Positions 8,436 through 16,249 of a stretch of DNA of 37,322 nt are shown here, one piece after another (the stretch's first letter is position 1; every line of letters begins with the position of its first letter). Both the position numbers and the translations under genes were made by a program. Source of the DNA: Clostridia bacterium (GTDB taxonomy: Bacteria; Bacillota; DTU025); the NCBI GenBank assembly GCA_034926675.1, contig JAYFQW010000063.1, forward strand, positions 1 through 37,322, read 5' to 3'. Below the pieces are notes generated by a model, which ran no database searches, had not been told where the DNA came from, and worked only from the letters and a program-made list of their open reading frames with translations.

Positions 8436-8980
8436 GTGGCAGGAACACCTCCTCCCACATCGCCACGGACTCCCCTTGGGGCCACCTCATACAGCTCGTG
8501 GGAGCCGTTGGAAAGAGCGATATAGACGCACTCCTCATCCACCCACAGCCGGCATGAACTCACGCCGGCGGCCTTCGCTATGGCCTGTGCCCGGCTCTCC
8601 ATACTCGCAAATGACCCGGTGGATATGGCCTCCTGTATCACGAAGTGAATCCTGTGGTAAGCCTCGCGAAGCGCATCGTCGCGCGAATCGAGTATCCTGA
8701 TCGTGATATCATCGCGCTTTGTGGCCGCGCTCGCAGCCCACGAAGCTCTCTTCATGGTCTCTTCAAGATCATTCACGCCCTCAAGGCGCAGGCTCAGCAC
8801 CATGCCCTTTCTGGTGGCCTCAGTTGAATGAGACGTTATCTCGGGCATGGACGCAAGCGCTATCCGGAGCGGACGCGCAACGGAAGTTCTTATGAACACC
8901 TCGCGCCCACCAAAGAGCAGGACGAGGGCGATAGCGAGGCTTGCCGCCACGGTTCTGATATGCACACCCGTCGACTTCAA
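8429..8980 (-). CDS. Membrane-anchored hypothetical protein, partner candidate of the FtsH-like protease
   Basis: I do not recognise the family. The 183-residue protein starts with a short positively charged segment (KSTGVHIR), then one hydrophobic helix (TVAASLAIALVLLFGG), then about 150 residues that should lie outside the membrane by the positive-inside rule. The extracytoplasmic part has a helix-rich middle (NDLEETMKRASWAASAATKR, DDALREAYHRIHFVIQEAI) and a C-terminal strand-like part (SCRLWVDEECVYIAL). The TTG at 8980 is the chosen start: GGAGG lies 7 nt upstream, whereas the in-frame ATG at 8986 directly abuts the Shine-Dalgarno. Its end overlaps the FtsH-like gene by 7 nt, which implies translational coupling and a joint function. 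An extended -10 promoter lies about 45 nt upstream. Confidence 0.78.
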   Translation of the reverse strand: MKSTGVHIRTVAASLAIALVLLFGGREVFIRTSVARPLRIALASMPEITSHSTEATRKGMVLSLRLEGVNDLEETMKRASWAASAATKRDDITIRILDSRDDALREAYHRIHFVIQEAISTGSFASMESRAQAIAKAAGVSSCRLWVDEECVYIALSNGSHELYEVAPRGVRGDVGGGVPATW

Positions 8981-9025
8981 GGGCATTCCTCCATTCTCTC
9001 AAACGGCCCTTAAGCTGCACGGATG

Positions 9026-9034
9026 ATTATATCA
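9026..9034 (-). promoter_or_regulatory. Extended -10 promoter of the hypothetical/ftsH-like/cinA/thpR operon
   Basis: On the minus strand TGATATAAT contains a perfect TATAAT (9031-9026) with the TGn extension (9034-9032). No good -35 is seen at 16-18 nt, which is normal for extended -10 promoters. It lies in the 98-nt gap between rpe and the membrane-anchored gene. Confidence 0.6.
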
Positions 9035-9078
9035 CACGACAATTGGGGGCGAGCTGTAATTCCACGGCAGTCTTTCCA

Positions 9079-9750
9079 TCACTCCCGGGCCAGAGCACCC
9101 GCCTCCGCAGCCGACCTTAGCTCGCGCACTGCCTCCGAGGCATCTGCTGCCCCGAAAACAAAACTGCCAGCCACAATGGTGTTCGCCCCTGCACGGGCCG
9201 CCTCTCCCACCGTGCCCGGCGTCATCCCCCCATCCACCTCGATATCCGGGGAAACGCCGATGGTCCTCGCCATCTCGGCAACCTGCACGACCCGGCCGAG
9301 AGAGCGACTGATCATCGCCTGGCCCCCGAATCCCGGGTCGACCGTCATGATCAGCACCAGATCGGCGATGTCGATCACGTTCTCTATTGCCGACACCGGC
9401 GTCGCCGGGTTCAGAGCCACCCCTGCCCCGACCCCCAGTGAGCGTATCCGGAGAAGAAGGCGATGGAGGTGGCGAGTCGCCTCAGCATGCACGGTGATCA
9501 CGTTCGCTCCGGCGTCCGCAAAAGCTGCTATGTGATCCTCAGGTCTGTCGATCATCAGGTGCACATCGAAAGGAAGATCAGTAGTCTTCCTGATGGAACG
9601 GATAACGGGAGGCCCTATGGTGATGTTCGGGACGAAACTCCCATCCATTACATCAATGTGAATCATGTCAGCGCATCCTGCAACTCTCGATATGTCGCGG
9701 GCCAGGTTCGCAAAGTCCGCAGACAATATCGACGGGGCAATCTTGATCAC
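9079..9750 (-). CDS. rpe: Ribulose-phosphate 3-epimerase
   Basis: Rpe interconverts ribulose 5-phosphate and xylulose 5-phosphate in the pentose phosphate pathway. The 223-residue protein has the family blocks IKIAPSILSADFANL, IHIDVMDGSFVPNIT, DVHLMIDRPEDHI, VLIMTVDPGFGGQ and DIEVDGGM, with the metal-binding His and Asp residues in place. The chosen start is GTG at 9750, preceded by GGAGG at 8 nt spacing, which gives MIKIAPSI; the open frame continues upstream into rsgA, but that part is unrelated to the family. It follows rsgA after 37 nt and closes the kinase-rsgA-rpe cluster, an arrangement conserved across Bacillota. Confidence 0.95.
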   Translation of the reverse strand: MIKIAPSILSADFANLARDISRVAGCADMIHIDVMDGSFVPNITIGPPVIRSIRKTTDLPFDVHLMIDRPEDHIAAFADAGANVITVHAEATRHLHRLLLRIRSLGVGAGVALNPATPVSAIENVIDIADLVLIMTVDPGFGGQAMISRSLGRVVQVAEMARTIGVSPDIEVDGGMTPGTVGEAARAGANTIVAGSFVFGAADASEAVRELRSAAEAGALARE

Positions 9751-9787
9751 ATCCCGCACCTCCACATGAAGCCTTGCTGCCGTATAG

Positions 9788-10696
9788 CTACTTGTACTGC
9801 CTTCTCTCCGCCTCGCGCAGTTCCCCGAGAATGGCAAGATAGTGAGAATAGCGGCTGTAAGGAATCCTACCCTCCATGACAGCGGCCTTGACTGCACACT
9901 CTGGCTCGGCGTCATGAACGCATCCTATGAACTTGCAGCCCGGCGCAAGGCCACGCATCTCGGGGAATGCCGGCCACAGATCTCGGGGCTTCATGGAATC
10001 AATGTCGAGGACCGAGAACCCAGGCGAGTCCGCGACCAACCCGCCCGAATCAAGAGGGATTAGCCGAACCTCACGCGTGGTATGCCTTCCCCGGCCTATC
10101 CTGGCGCTCAACTGTCCCTCCGCAAGGTTGTGGCCTGGTTGGACTGCGTTTAGAAGTGCGGATTTCCCTGCGCCCGAAGGCCCCGAGAACACCGAGATCC
10201 TGTTGGCCAGAGCAGCAATCACCTCCGTGATGCCCTGGCCCGTACGCACGCTCGTGGGCATCACCTGATAACCCACGTCTGAGTAGGTGGCCATCATATC
10301 CGCACAGCCCGACGGGCCAGCAAGATCCATCTTGGTCACGCAGATCACGGCGTGCAGAGAAGCCTGCTCCACAAGGACCAGTATTCTGTCGAGAAGGTTC
10401 AGGTTGGGGCTGGGCTCGGCCGCAGCCATCACAACCACTGCCTGGTCCACATTGGCGATGAGCGGCCTTGCGAGGCAGGTCGTTCTCGGAAGGATCTCCT
10501 CTACGATTCCGCCGTCGGCATCACGCGTCACGCGGACCGAGTCCCCCACTGCCACGCCGTCCTGGCGTTTCTTCACATTTCCCCTGGCAGCACAGGGTAT
10601 AGTCTCATGGCCTATGAGAACCCAACAGATGCCGCCAGACACCCTCACGATGATCCCAGTATCACACGTCCTGCACTCTGATGAGATTGCCGTCAA
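9788..10696 (-). CDS. rsgA: Small ribosomal subunit biogenesis GTPase RsgA
   Basis: RsgA is a circularly permuted GTPase acting late in 30S maturation. The 302-residue sequence shows an N-terminal OB-fold region, then the GTPase motifs in permuted order: G4 TKMD (121-124), G1 GPSGAGKS (172-179) and G3 DSPG (223-226). The C-terminal zinc knuckle has C254, C259, H261 and C267. The start is TTG at 10696 with GAGG 6 nt upstream, which makes a 35-nt overlap with the end of the kinase gene; GTG codons further in are possible alternatives. The overlap with the kinase gene suggests coupled translation. In B. subtilis the corresponding kinase PrkC phosphorylates RsgA (CpgA), so the pairing has a functional basis in relatives. 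Confidence 0.94.
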   Translation of the reverse strand: MTAISSECRTCDTGIIVRVSGGICWVLIGHETIPCAARGNVKKRQDGVAVGDSVRVTRDADGGIVEEILPRTTCLARPLIANVDQAVVVMAAAEPSPNLNLLDRILVLVEQASLHAVICVTKMDLAGPSGCADMMATYSDVGYQVMPTSVRTGQGITEVIAALANRISVFSGPSGAGKSALLNAVQPGHNLAEGQLSARIGRGRHTTREVRLIPLDSGGLVADSPGFSVLDIDSMKPRDLWPAFPEMRGLAPGCKFIGCVHDAEPECAVKAAVMEGRIPYSRYSHYLAILGELREAERRQYK

Positions 10697-12635
10697 CCCA
10701 CACCTCGATCTTCCCAGGCCCGTACACCTCTACGACATAGCGTATGGAATCGCCGGGCCGGTGAGATTTCGGGCCATAGCTTATCCTCTCACCGTAGCTG
10801 TCGATCACCTTGAGCATAACCTCCTGCACTTCAGGCCCTGCAGGGACCTGGTAGCTCACTTCGAACTTTCGCGGACTGGAATCGGATCCTGAGTCTCCAC
10901 CGCCAGACCTCTCCGCAAGCACAAGGTCCACTGCGGCGCCTGGTTCGGCCTGCTGGTATGGCCCTGGACGCTGCTCCACGACTGTTCCAGCCTCGTAGAG
11001 GATACTGAATTTCGAAGTGACCTGGCCGACAGCGTAGCCAGCTCGGCCAAGGGCTTCCCGCGCCTGATCGAGTGTCATCCCAATCACAAGGGGGATCTCA
11101 GCTGGAGCTGGCGGCGGTCCCGATGAGAGCGTGATGTCGACCTTGGACCCCTTCGGCACGTACATGCCAACCTCAGGCTCCTGCGCGATTATCTTGCCGG
11201 TGGAAACGTCTGAGTGGTATCCAGTCTTCTGCTCGCCCAGCGACAGCCTCATTCCCTCCAGCTCGAACTTGGCCTCTCTCACGGACTTGTTGAACAGGTC
11301 GGGTACAGTGACCATCTCCGGGCCAAGGCTCACTGTTACCCTTACTACGGAGTTCACCTTGCGTTTCGTCCCCTTCGGAGGGTCTTGGTCGATGATGTGA
11401 TTGTAGTCCACCGTGTCGTCATACCTTTTCGCAGACGAGTCAAGGGTGAGTCGATTCTGCCTCGCGGTGCTTTCCGCGTCCGGCAGTGTCATTCCCACGA
11501 AACCCGGAACGGCCACTTCGGCAACTTGTATCCAGTCTCTGAATGCCTTGAGCCCAACTGCCGCCGCACCGGCGAGCACAAGAAGGACAACCAGAGCGGA
11601 TGCCAATACTCCTGCGCGCCGCGGTTTCGATCCTCGCCTGTGATTGTCGTTCGCCACCTTGTTGGTTGCCTCCCCCGCCACACCGAATGGCCGAGTAGTG
11701 TCAAGCGGGTTCTGTGCTGCAGTGGTGGGCAGATCATTCGCAGCAGAAGCCTGCTCGCTTACTGGCTGGCCCGGGATAGCCATCACGTCGCCCGGCCTGC
11801 CGGGCTCTCCCTGTCGCGCCCTGGCCATCGCCTGACTGATGCCATTTCGAAACGCCCGTGCAGTCCGCCACCTGCGTTCCGGATCCTTCTCCAGTGCCCG
11901 GAGAATCACCCGCTCAAGCTCGACTGGCATCGCCGGATTGAGAGCCCTCGGAGGCATCGGCTCATCCTGGATGTGCTTGAGCGCTACCGCCACCTGAGTG
12001 TCGCCTGCAAATGGCAGTTTCCCTGTGAGGATCTCATACATCACTACGCCTAGGGAGTATATGTCTGACTCGGCAGTAGCCGCCGCACCCCGCGCCTGCT
12101 CAGGAGATGTGTAGTTCACCGTTCCTATCACGGTTCCGGTCTCCGTAAGCGCACTCGCCGATGCCGCCCTGGCGATCCCGAAATCGGCGACCTTCACTCG
12201 GCCTTCCGTGTTTATCAGTATGTTGTGTGGCTTGATGTCCCGGTGGATTATCCCATTCGAATGAGCGTGTTCCAACGCGCCAAGGATCTGTTCAGTGACA
12301 TTCACTGCCTGGTCGACAGTGAGCTTTCCGTCGCGCACTATTACATCGTGGAGGGTGAGCCCATTTACCCATTCCATGACGATGTAGTTGGACCCGGCCT
12401 CCTCACCTACATCATACACATTGACAACGTTTGGATGTGAGAGGCCAGCAGCGCTCTGCGCCTCTCTTCGAAATCTCTCCCGAAACTCATGATCCGAGGC
12501 GAACTGGGGCCTCAGAACCTTAACGGCAACTATCCGGTTGAGAAGGGTGTCCTTGGAGCGGTACACCACCGCCATGCCGCCCTCTCCAACAGTCTCGAGA
12601 AGAGAATACCTGCCTCCCAAGAGCTCGTTGGTCAC
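10662..12635 (-). CDS. prkC: PASTA-domain Ser/Thr protein kinase (PrkC/PknB)
   Basis: The 657-residue membrane kinase is of the type that senses muropeptides or lipid II and phosphorylates division, cell-wall and translation proteins. Kinase motifs: glycine loop VGEGGMAVVY, lysine in VAVKVL, catalytic HRDIKPHNI, DFGIA and the activation segment ending YTSPEQARG. A Pro/Ala-rich linker leads to one membrane helix (AGVLASALVVLLVLAGAAAVGL). Outside follow three PASTA repeats (starting VPGFVGMT, VPDLFNKS and IPLVIGMT) and an extra C-terminal beta-rich domain of about 80 residues ending WVDGNLIRVQDV. The start is GTG at 12635 with GGAGG 7 nt upstream, overlapping the pbpA stop by 4 nt (GTGA). The cognate phosphatase gene lies three genes upstream in the same run. 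Confidence 0.96.
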   Translation of the reverse strand: MTNELLGGRYSLLETVGEGGMAVVYRSKDTLLNRIVAVKVLRPQFASDHEFRERFRREAQSAAGLSHPNVVNVYDVGEEAGSNYIVMEWVNGLTLHDVIVRDGKLTVDQAVNVTEQILGALEHAHSNGIIHRDIKPHNILINTEGRVKVADFGIARAASASALTETGTVIGTVNYTSPEQARGAAATAESDIYSLGVVMYEILTGKLPFAGDTQVAVALKHIQDEPMPPRALNPAMPVELERVILRALEKDPERRWRTARAFRNGISQAMARARQGEPGRPGDVMAIPGQPVSEQASAANDLPTTAAQNPLDTTRPFGVAGEATNKVANDNHRRGSKPRRAGVLASALVVLLVLAGAAAVGLKAFRDWIQVAEVAVPGFVGMTLPDAESTARQNRLTLDSSAKRYDDTVDYNHIIDQDPPKGTKRKVNSVVRVTVSLGPEMVTVPDLFNKSVREAKFELEGMRLSLGEQKTGYHSDVSTGKIIAQEPEVGMYVPKGSKVDITLSSGPPPAPAEIPLVIGMTLDQAREALGRAGYAVGQVTSKFSILYEAGTVVEQRPGPYQQAEPGAAVDLVLAERSGGGDSGSDSSPRKFEVSYQVPAGPEVQEVMLKVIDSYGERISYGPKSHRPGDSIRYVVEVYGPGKIEVWVDGNLIRVQDV

Positions 12636-14041
12636 CCGCTCACCTCCATCTCGTCCAAAGCTGTTACAAGTATATCACCTGCCAGAGGAGCCGCAGCCGT
12701 TCCTCCGGCGCCCGCATTCTCCAGCACGATGGCCATGGCCACCCGGCGCTCCCCAGATCCGTCCACCGCAAACCCCGCAAACCACGCGTGAGGCTCACCG
12801 TGAGGGTTCTGGGCGGTCCCCGTCTTGCCTCCGATATCGTAACCCGGCCTGCCAGCCCTTACTGCAGTACCGCGTTCCACCGCGGCCCTCATCGCCTCAG
12901 TGACTAACGCTGCTGCCGCCGGGCTTAGGGGCCTAGGAAGCTCGCGGGGCCTTCGGACTCGCACCAGATGGCCATCGGGTTCCGCTATCTCCCGAACTAC
13001 ATACGGCATCATCATGGCCCCGCCATTCACCGCCGCCGCAATTGCCATCGCCATGTGCATAGGAGTCACCACGAGGTCGCCCTGGCCTATGCCAAGCTGC
13101 CCCAGGATGTCGCCGGATTGAGTGAGCTTTGCCATGCCGAGCCTCGCGGAGGCGGTGGGGATGTCAAACGGCGCAGGCCTATCCAGAAAGTAGCGGGCGA
13201 GCGCCTCCGGAAGAGACGAGCCAAGCCGCAGTGCTAGTTCCACGGCCACCACGTTGCATGAGACCGCAACGGCGGTCTTGAGATCAACGCTCCCGTGGGC
13301 GCCGCCCGGGTCCCGAATCACTGTGCCGCCAGCCCGAATAGACCCAGAACACTGGAACACCTCATCGACGCCGGCCACGCCTGCGTCGATGGCTGCCGCC
13401 ACGATCGCAGTCTTGATGGTTGATCCAGGTGGATATAGCCCTGTCGTTGCCCTGCAGAGGAGTGGCGAATCCTCCCTCGACAGGGTGAAACCCCACATCT
13501 CCTCAGCTCCGTATGGAATGAACCATGGGCTGCTCGCGACCGCCAGGGCCTCGCCGGTGGCGGCGTTTAAGACCACTGCCGCTCCACGTCGCCCGGCGAG
13601 GGCCCTCTCGCAGGCCCGCTGCACCCCAGAGCTGATCGTAAGCCCGAGAGAGTAGCCGCGAGCACGATTCCCAGCAAGAGTCCAGAGCAATCCAGCCCGA
13701 TTCAGTAGGGGCTGCCTCCCCATAAGCCACGGATCATAGGCGGCCTCAAGCCCTGCCTTGCCAATGGAAGGCCCTGCGTACCCGATCAGCGGCGCCAAAG
13801 AACCAGGCCCGTTGTAGAATCGGGACAACAGCCCGGGCGCGTAGGAGCCGCTCACCACATTCCCATCCCGATCCAAGATGCTCCCTCGGATTATCTCTCT
13901 ATCCACATCGGCAACGCGAGGGTTCCCGGGGCTCGTAGCCAGGCGGTCCGCCTTAATCGCCTGGTAGTACGTGGCCCCCAGCGCCAACACACAGGCGCCA
14001 AGCAGCCATGCCTGCACAAGACGGCGGATGCGCCGGTTCAC
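12632..14041 (-). CDS. pbpA: Class B penicillin-binding protein (PbpA/FtsI type transpeptidase)
   Basis: This 469-residue protein has one N-terminal membrane helix (LVQAWLLGACVLALGATYY), a short dimerisation region (REIIRGSILDRDGNVV) and a transpeptidase domain. The three active-site motifs are complete: SxxK as STIK (207-210), SxN as SCN (261-263) and KTG (406-408, in GGKTGTAQ). The length and the reduced N-terminal domain resemble actinobacterial PbpA more than the large PBP2/FtsI proteins. It cross-links peptidoglycan and should partner the SEDS glycosyltransferase encoded just upstream, whose stop overlaps this ATG by 4 nt (ATGA). The downstream kinase overlaps it by another 4 nt. Such strict coupling suggests equimolar synthesis of a SEDS-bPBP-kinase module. 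Confidence 0.94.
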   Translation of the reverse strand: MNRRIRRLVQAWLLGACVLALGATYYQAIKADRLATSPGNPRVADVDREIIRGSILDRDGNVVSGSYAPGLLSRFYNGPGSLAPLIGYAGPSIGKAGLEAAYDPWLMGRQPLLNRAGLLWTLAGNRARGYSLGLTISSGVQRACERALAGRRGAAVVLNAATGEALAVASSPWFIPYGAEEMWGFTLSREDSPLLCRATTGLYPPGSTIKTAIVAAAIDAGVAGVDEVFQCSGSIRAGGTVIRDPGGAHGSVDLKTAVAVSCNVVAVELALRLGSSLPEALARYFLDRPAPFDIPTASARLGMAKLTQSGDILGQLGIGQGDLVVTPMHMAMAIAAAVNGGAMMMPYVVREIAEPDGHLVRVRRPRELPRPLSPAAAALVTEAMRAAVERGTAVRAGRPGYDIGGKTGTAQNPHGEPHAWFAGFAVDGSGERRVAMAIVLENAGAGGTAAAPLAGDILVTALDEMEVSG

Positions 14042-15393
14042 TGCGAATCACCGCCATCTCCTAGGCGTGGCGCCATGCCGGCAGCAGACCTGCCTACTCT
14101 GTTCGAGGCCATATCGCCCTCGACCTCGGCGCTTTCCGTGGACCCGATCAAGAGGCCGGCAAGGGCAAGGCTGGCCACCATGGAGCTTCCCCCGTAACTC
14201 GCAAAAGGCAGAGTCACTCCGGTGAGCGGCAGGATTCCAAGGTTTCCTCCTATGATAACGAACGTCTGCACAGCTATCAGATTGGCGGCCCCAATGGCCG
14301 ACAGCGCCATGAACGAGGTCCTAGCCCTCATCGCCCTTCCGTACCCATGCCCCACAAATGCCATGTATACCAGGATGAGTCCGATAGAGCCTGAGAGCCC
14401 GATCTCCTCTGCAGCTGCTGCAAACGACATATCTGTCACCGCAGCAGGCACCTGCCAGGGCGAACCGCTCCCGTACCCACGGCCCAGAATTCCTCCACTC
14501 GCTACGGCATACAGCGACTGCACCACCTGATATCCAGCCCCAGACGGGTCAGCCCAGGGGTTAATCCAGGATGTAAATCTCGTGCGGACATGGCCAAACA
14601 CGGCAGCGGCGATGATCACGATCACCACCCCAAGCCCGAGACCGCCCCCCCCGATTACGCGGTTGCCTGAGGCCGCGTACAGCATGGCAACACAGGAGAT
14701 GTAGAGAACCATGGCTGTTCCCACATCTCGCTGCGCCGCGATAAGGCCCATCACCAGAGCCCATATCATCACCGTGCGCCTGGCTCGAACGCACGACCAC
14801 ACCTTGCCGATGCCCAGCCTGGCTTCACAGTCAGGCTCGGCAGTGGGAAGGCTCGACAGGCCGTCTGCGCCAAGAATCACACACGCAACCTTCACAAACT
14901 CAGACGGCTGAAACCCCACGCCCCCCCAAAGCAGCCAGGATCTTGCTCCGCCTCGCTCTAGGCCCACCGCCAGAGTGATCACAAGCAGAGCGACCGACCC
15001 CACTGCGGCAGCCGCCGAAAACTTGGAGATGCGGCCAGATCGCTGCAGGAAGACGACACACGCAAGCGCGATGCTCCCTATCCAGATGAGCCCCACATGC
15101 TTTGCTGCCAGATCCGGCCTCAGCCGCGCCACCGTGACACAGCCCATGACAGTTGCCGCTGCAGAAAGCGGCATAAGGATCTGATCGCCCTGGAAACCCA
15201 GCAAGACAAATGCGGCATGGCATAGGGCAAAGGCGACAGATGCCGCGAAACACAGCCCGAGCGGCTCGCCCAATGCCCGCCCAGTGGCAGCAAAGGAAAG
15301 CGAGGCGCCCTCAACGATGGCAAGCAGCATGACCAGCCCGATGAGGGAGCGTTCAACCTCTCTGTGTGAGCGTCTGACAGTTCCTAGGCCCAT
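14038..15393 (-). CDS. rodA: SEDS peptidoglycan glycosyltransferase (RodA/FtsW family)
   Basis: A 451-residue polytopic membrane protein with about ten hydrophobic segments. Signature segments include GGVGFQPSEFVKVA, the QRDVGTAMVLY stretch (usually QPDLGTA), NPWADPSGAGYQVVQSLYA, and the C-terminal GGNLGILPLTGVTLPFASYGGSS. The family polymerises lipid II glycan chains together with a class B PBP. The change from QPDLGTA to QRDVGTA is conservative for the acidic residue. FtsW and RodA cannot be separated with certainty by eye; the actinobacterial-like operon context favours RodA. The ATG at 15393 overlaps the phosphatase gene by 10 nt, with GGAG about 11 nt upstream. A hydrophilic C-terminal tail of about 35 residues follows the last helix. 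Confidence 0.93.
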   Translation of the reverse strand: MGLGTVRRSHREVERSLIGLVMLLAIVEGASLSFAATGRALGEPLGLCFAASVAFALCHAAFVLLGFQGDQILMPLSAAATVMGCVTVARLRPDLAAKHVGLIWIGSIALACVVFLQRSGRISKFSAAAAVGSVALLVITLAVGLERGGARSWLLWGGVGFQPSEFVKVACVILGADGLSSLPTAEPDCEARLGIGKVWSCVRARRTVMIWALVMGLIAAQRDVGTAMVLYISCVAMLYAASGNRVIGGGGLGLGVVIVIIAAAVFGHVRTRFTSWINPWADPSGAGYQVVQSLYAVASGGILGRGYGSGSPWQVPAAVTDMSFAAAAEEIGLSGSIGLILVYMAFVGHGYGRAMRARTSFMALSAIGAANLIAVQTFVIIGGNLGILPLTGVTLPFASYGGSSMVASLALAGLLIGSTESAEVEGDMASNRVGRSAAGMAPRLGDGGDSQ

Positions 15394-16106
15394 CCTATAT
15401 CCGACTCCTCGATAGTCCCCATTGCAACGGTTATGTTATCGTGCCCGCCCCTGGCACAGGCAAGACCCACCAGAAGAGCACATGCATCCTGGGGCCCCTC
15501 GGCCGTGCTTACCACAGCAGCCATCTCCTGTGCGCCTATGACATCGTGAAAACCGTCAGTGGACAGCAGGATCACATCGCCAGGCGCCACGCAGCGCTCC
15601 CGAGTGTCGATGTCGAGCCTGTCGCAGAAACCAAGCGCCCGCGTTATGGCGTGCCTCTGCGGATGTGTCTCAGCCTCCTCCGGGGTGATCAGGCCGGAAC
15701 GAACGAGCTCTCCCACCACCGAGTGATCCGTCGTCAGCTGCGATACTACGTCGCCGCGAACCAGGTATGCCCTGGAATCCCCCACATGCCCAAGGTGGAG
15801 AACGCCTTTCCTCACTGCGGCAACTGTGAGGGTAGTGCCCATGCCGGCGAGAGATTCAGAACTCCGAGACGCCTCAAGCACTCCCCAGTTTGCTGCAGCT
15901 ATGCACGCCGCGACATCAACATCATCTCCAGAGTCCCATTGTCCGCAGTACGAGGCCACTGTGCGGATAGCAATGCCCGCAGCCACCTCGCCCGCATTGT
16001 GACCACCCATTCCATCAGCCACCGCCAGACACTGCCTATCGGCGAAACATGCATCTTCATTCGTATCGCGCATCAATCCAGTATCGGTGGCGCACCCGAG
16101 CAGCAT
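15384..16106 (-). CDS. prpC: PP2C-family Ser/Thr protein phosphatase (PrpC/PstP)
   Basis: A 240-residue PPM/PP2C phosphatase that reverses phosphorylation by the PASTA kinase of the same cluster. Metal-binding and catalytic motifs are complete: RDTNEDA, VADGMGGHNAGEVAA, GMGTTLTV, GHVGDSRAYL, LTTDHSVV, ILLSTDGFHD and GGHDNITVA. It is soluble: the soluble Bacillus PrpC form rather than the actinobacterial PstP with its membrane tail. The ATG at 16106 follows AAGG at 8 nt; the frame continues upstream but without family similarity. A tiny membrane-protein gene ends 5 nt before this start, with its last codons forming the ribosome site. The end overlaps the SEDS gene by 10 nt. Confidence 0.95.
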   Translation of the reverse strand: MLLGCATDTGLMRDTNEDACFADRQCLAVADGMGGHNAGEVAAGIAIRTVASYCGQWDSGDDVDVAACIAAANWGVLEASRSSESLAGMGTTLTVAAVRKGVLHLGHVGDSRAYLVRGDVVSQLTTDHSVVGELVRSGLITPEEAETHPQRHAITRALGFCDRLDIDTRERCVAPGDVILLSTDGFHDVIGAQEMAAVVSTAEGPQDACALLVGLACARGGHDNITVAMGTIEESDIGWA

Positions 16107-16111
16107 GATTA

Positions 16112-16249
16112 TCACCTTCCACTGCGCACGGCCTGGTCTTCCCTCCGGACTGCAGCCTCTGCTAGAATCCCATGGCACACTCTGAATAGGAACAGATAGA
16201 GCGCCGCAATGCATGCCATTCTAAACAGTGTGATCACAATCTGAGCCAA
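16112..16249 (-). CDS. 45-residue membrane protein resembling the N-terminal anchor of FhaB, without an FHA domain
   Basis: A small gene starting at TTG 16249, preceded by a strong GGGAGGG at 8 nt spacing, and ending with TGA 5 nt before the phosphatase ATG. The product has one hydrophobic helix, with pieces LAQIVITLFRMACIAAL and YLFLFRVCHGIL, then a short charged tail (EAAVRREDQAVRSGR). The LxLFRxxxLxALYLFLFRV pattern resembles the membrane anchor at the start of FHA-domain proteins (FhaB) that lie upstream of pstP in Actinobacteria and of prpC-type genes in some Clostridia. No FHA domain follows. It overlaps the 3' end of rlmN by 29 nt. It is either a functional small membrane protein or what remains of an FHA gene; the good ribosome site and tight spacing favour translation. 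Confidence 0.55.
   Translation of the reverse strand: MAQIVITLFRMACIAALYLFLFRVCHGILAEAAVRREDQAVRSGR

Noticed and set aside
9751-9915. Longer N-terminus for ribulose-phosphate epimerase
   Set aside because: The extra codons overlap the end of rsgA and lack family similarity; the GTG at 9750 has a well-spaced GGAGG.
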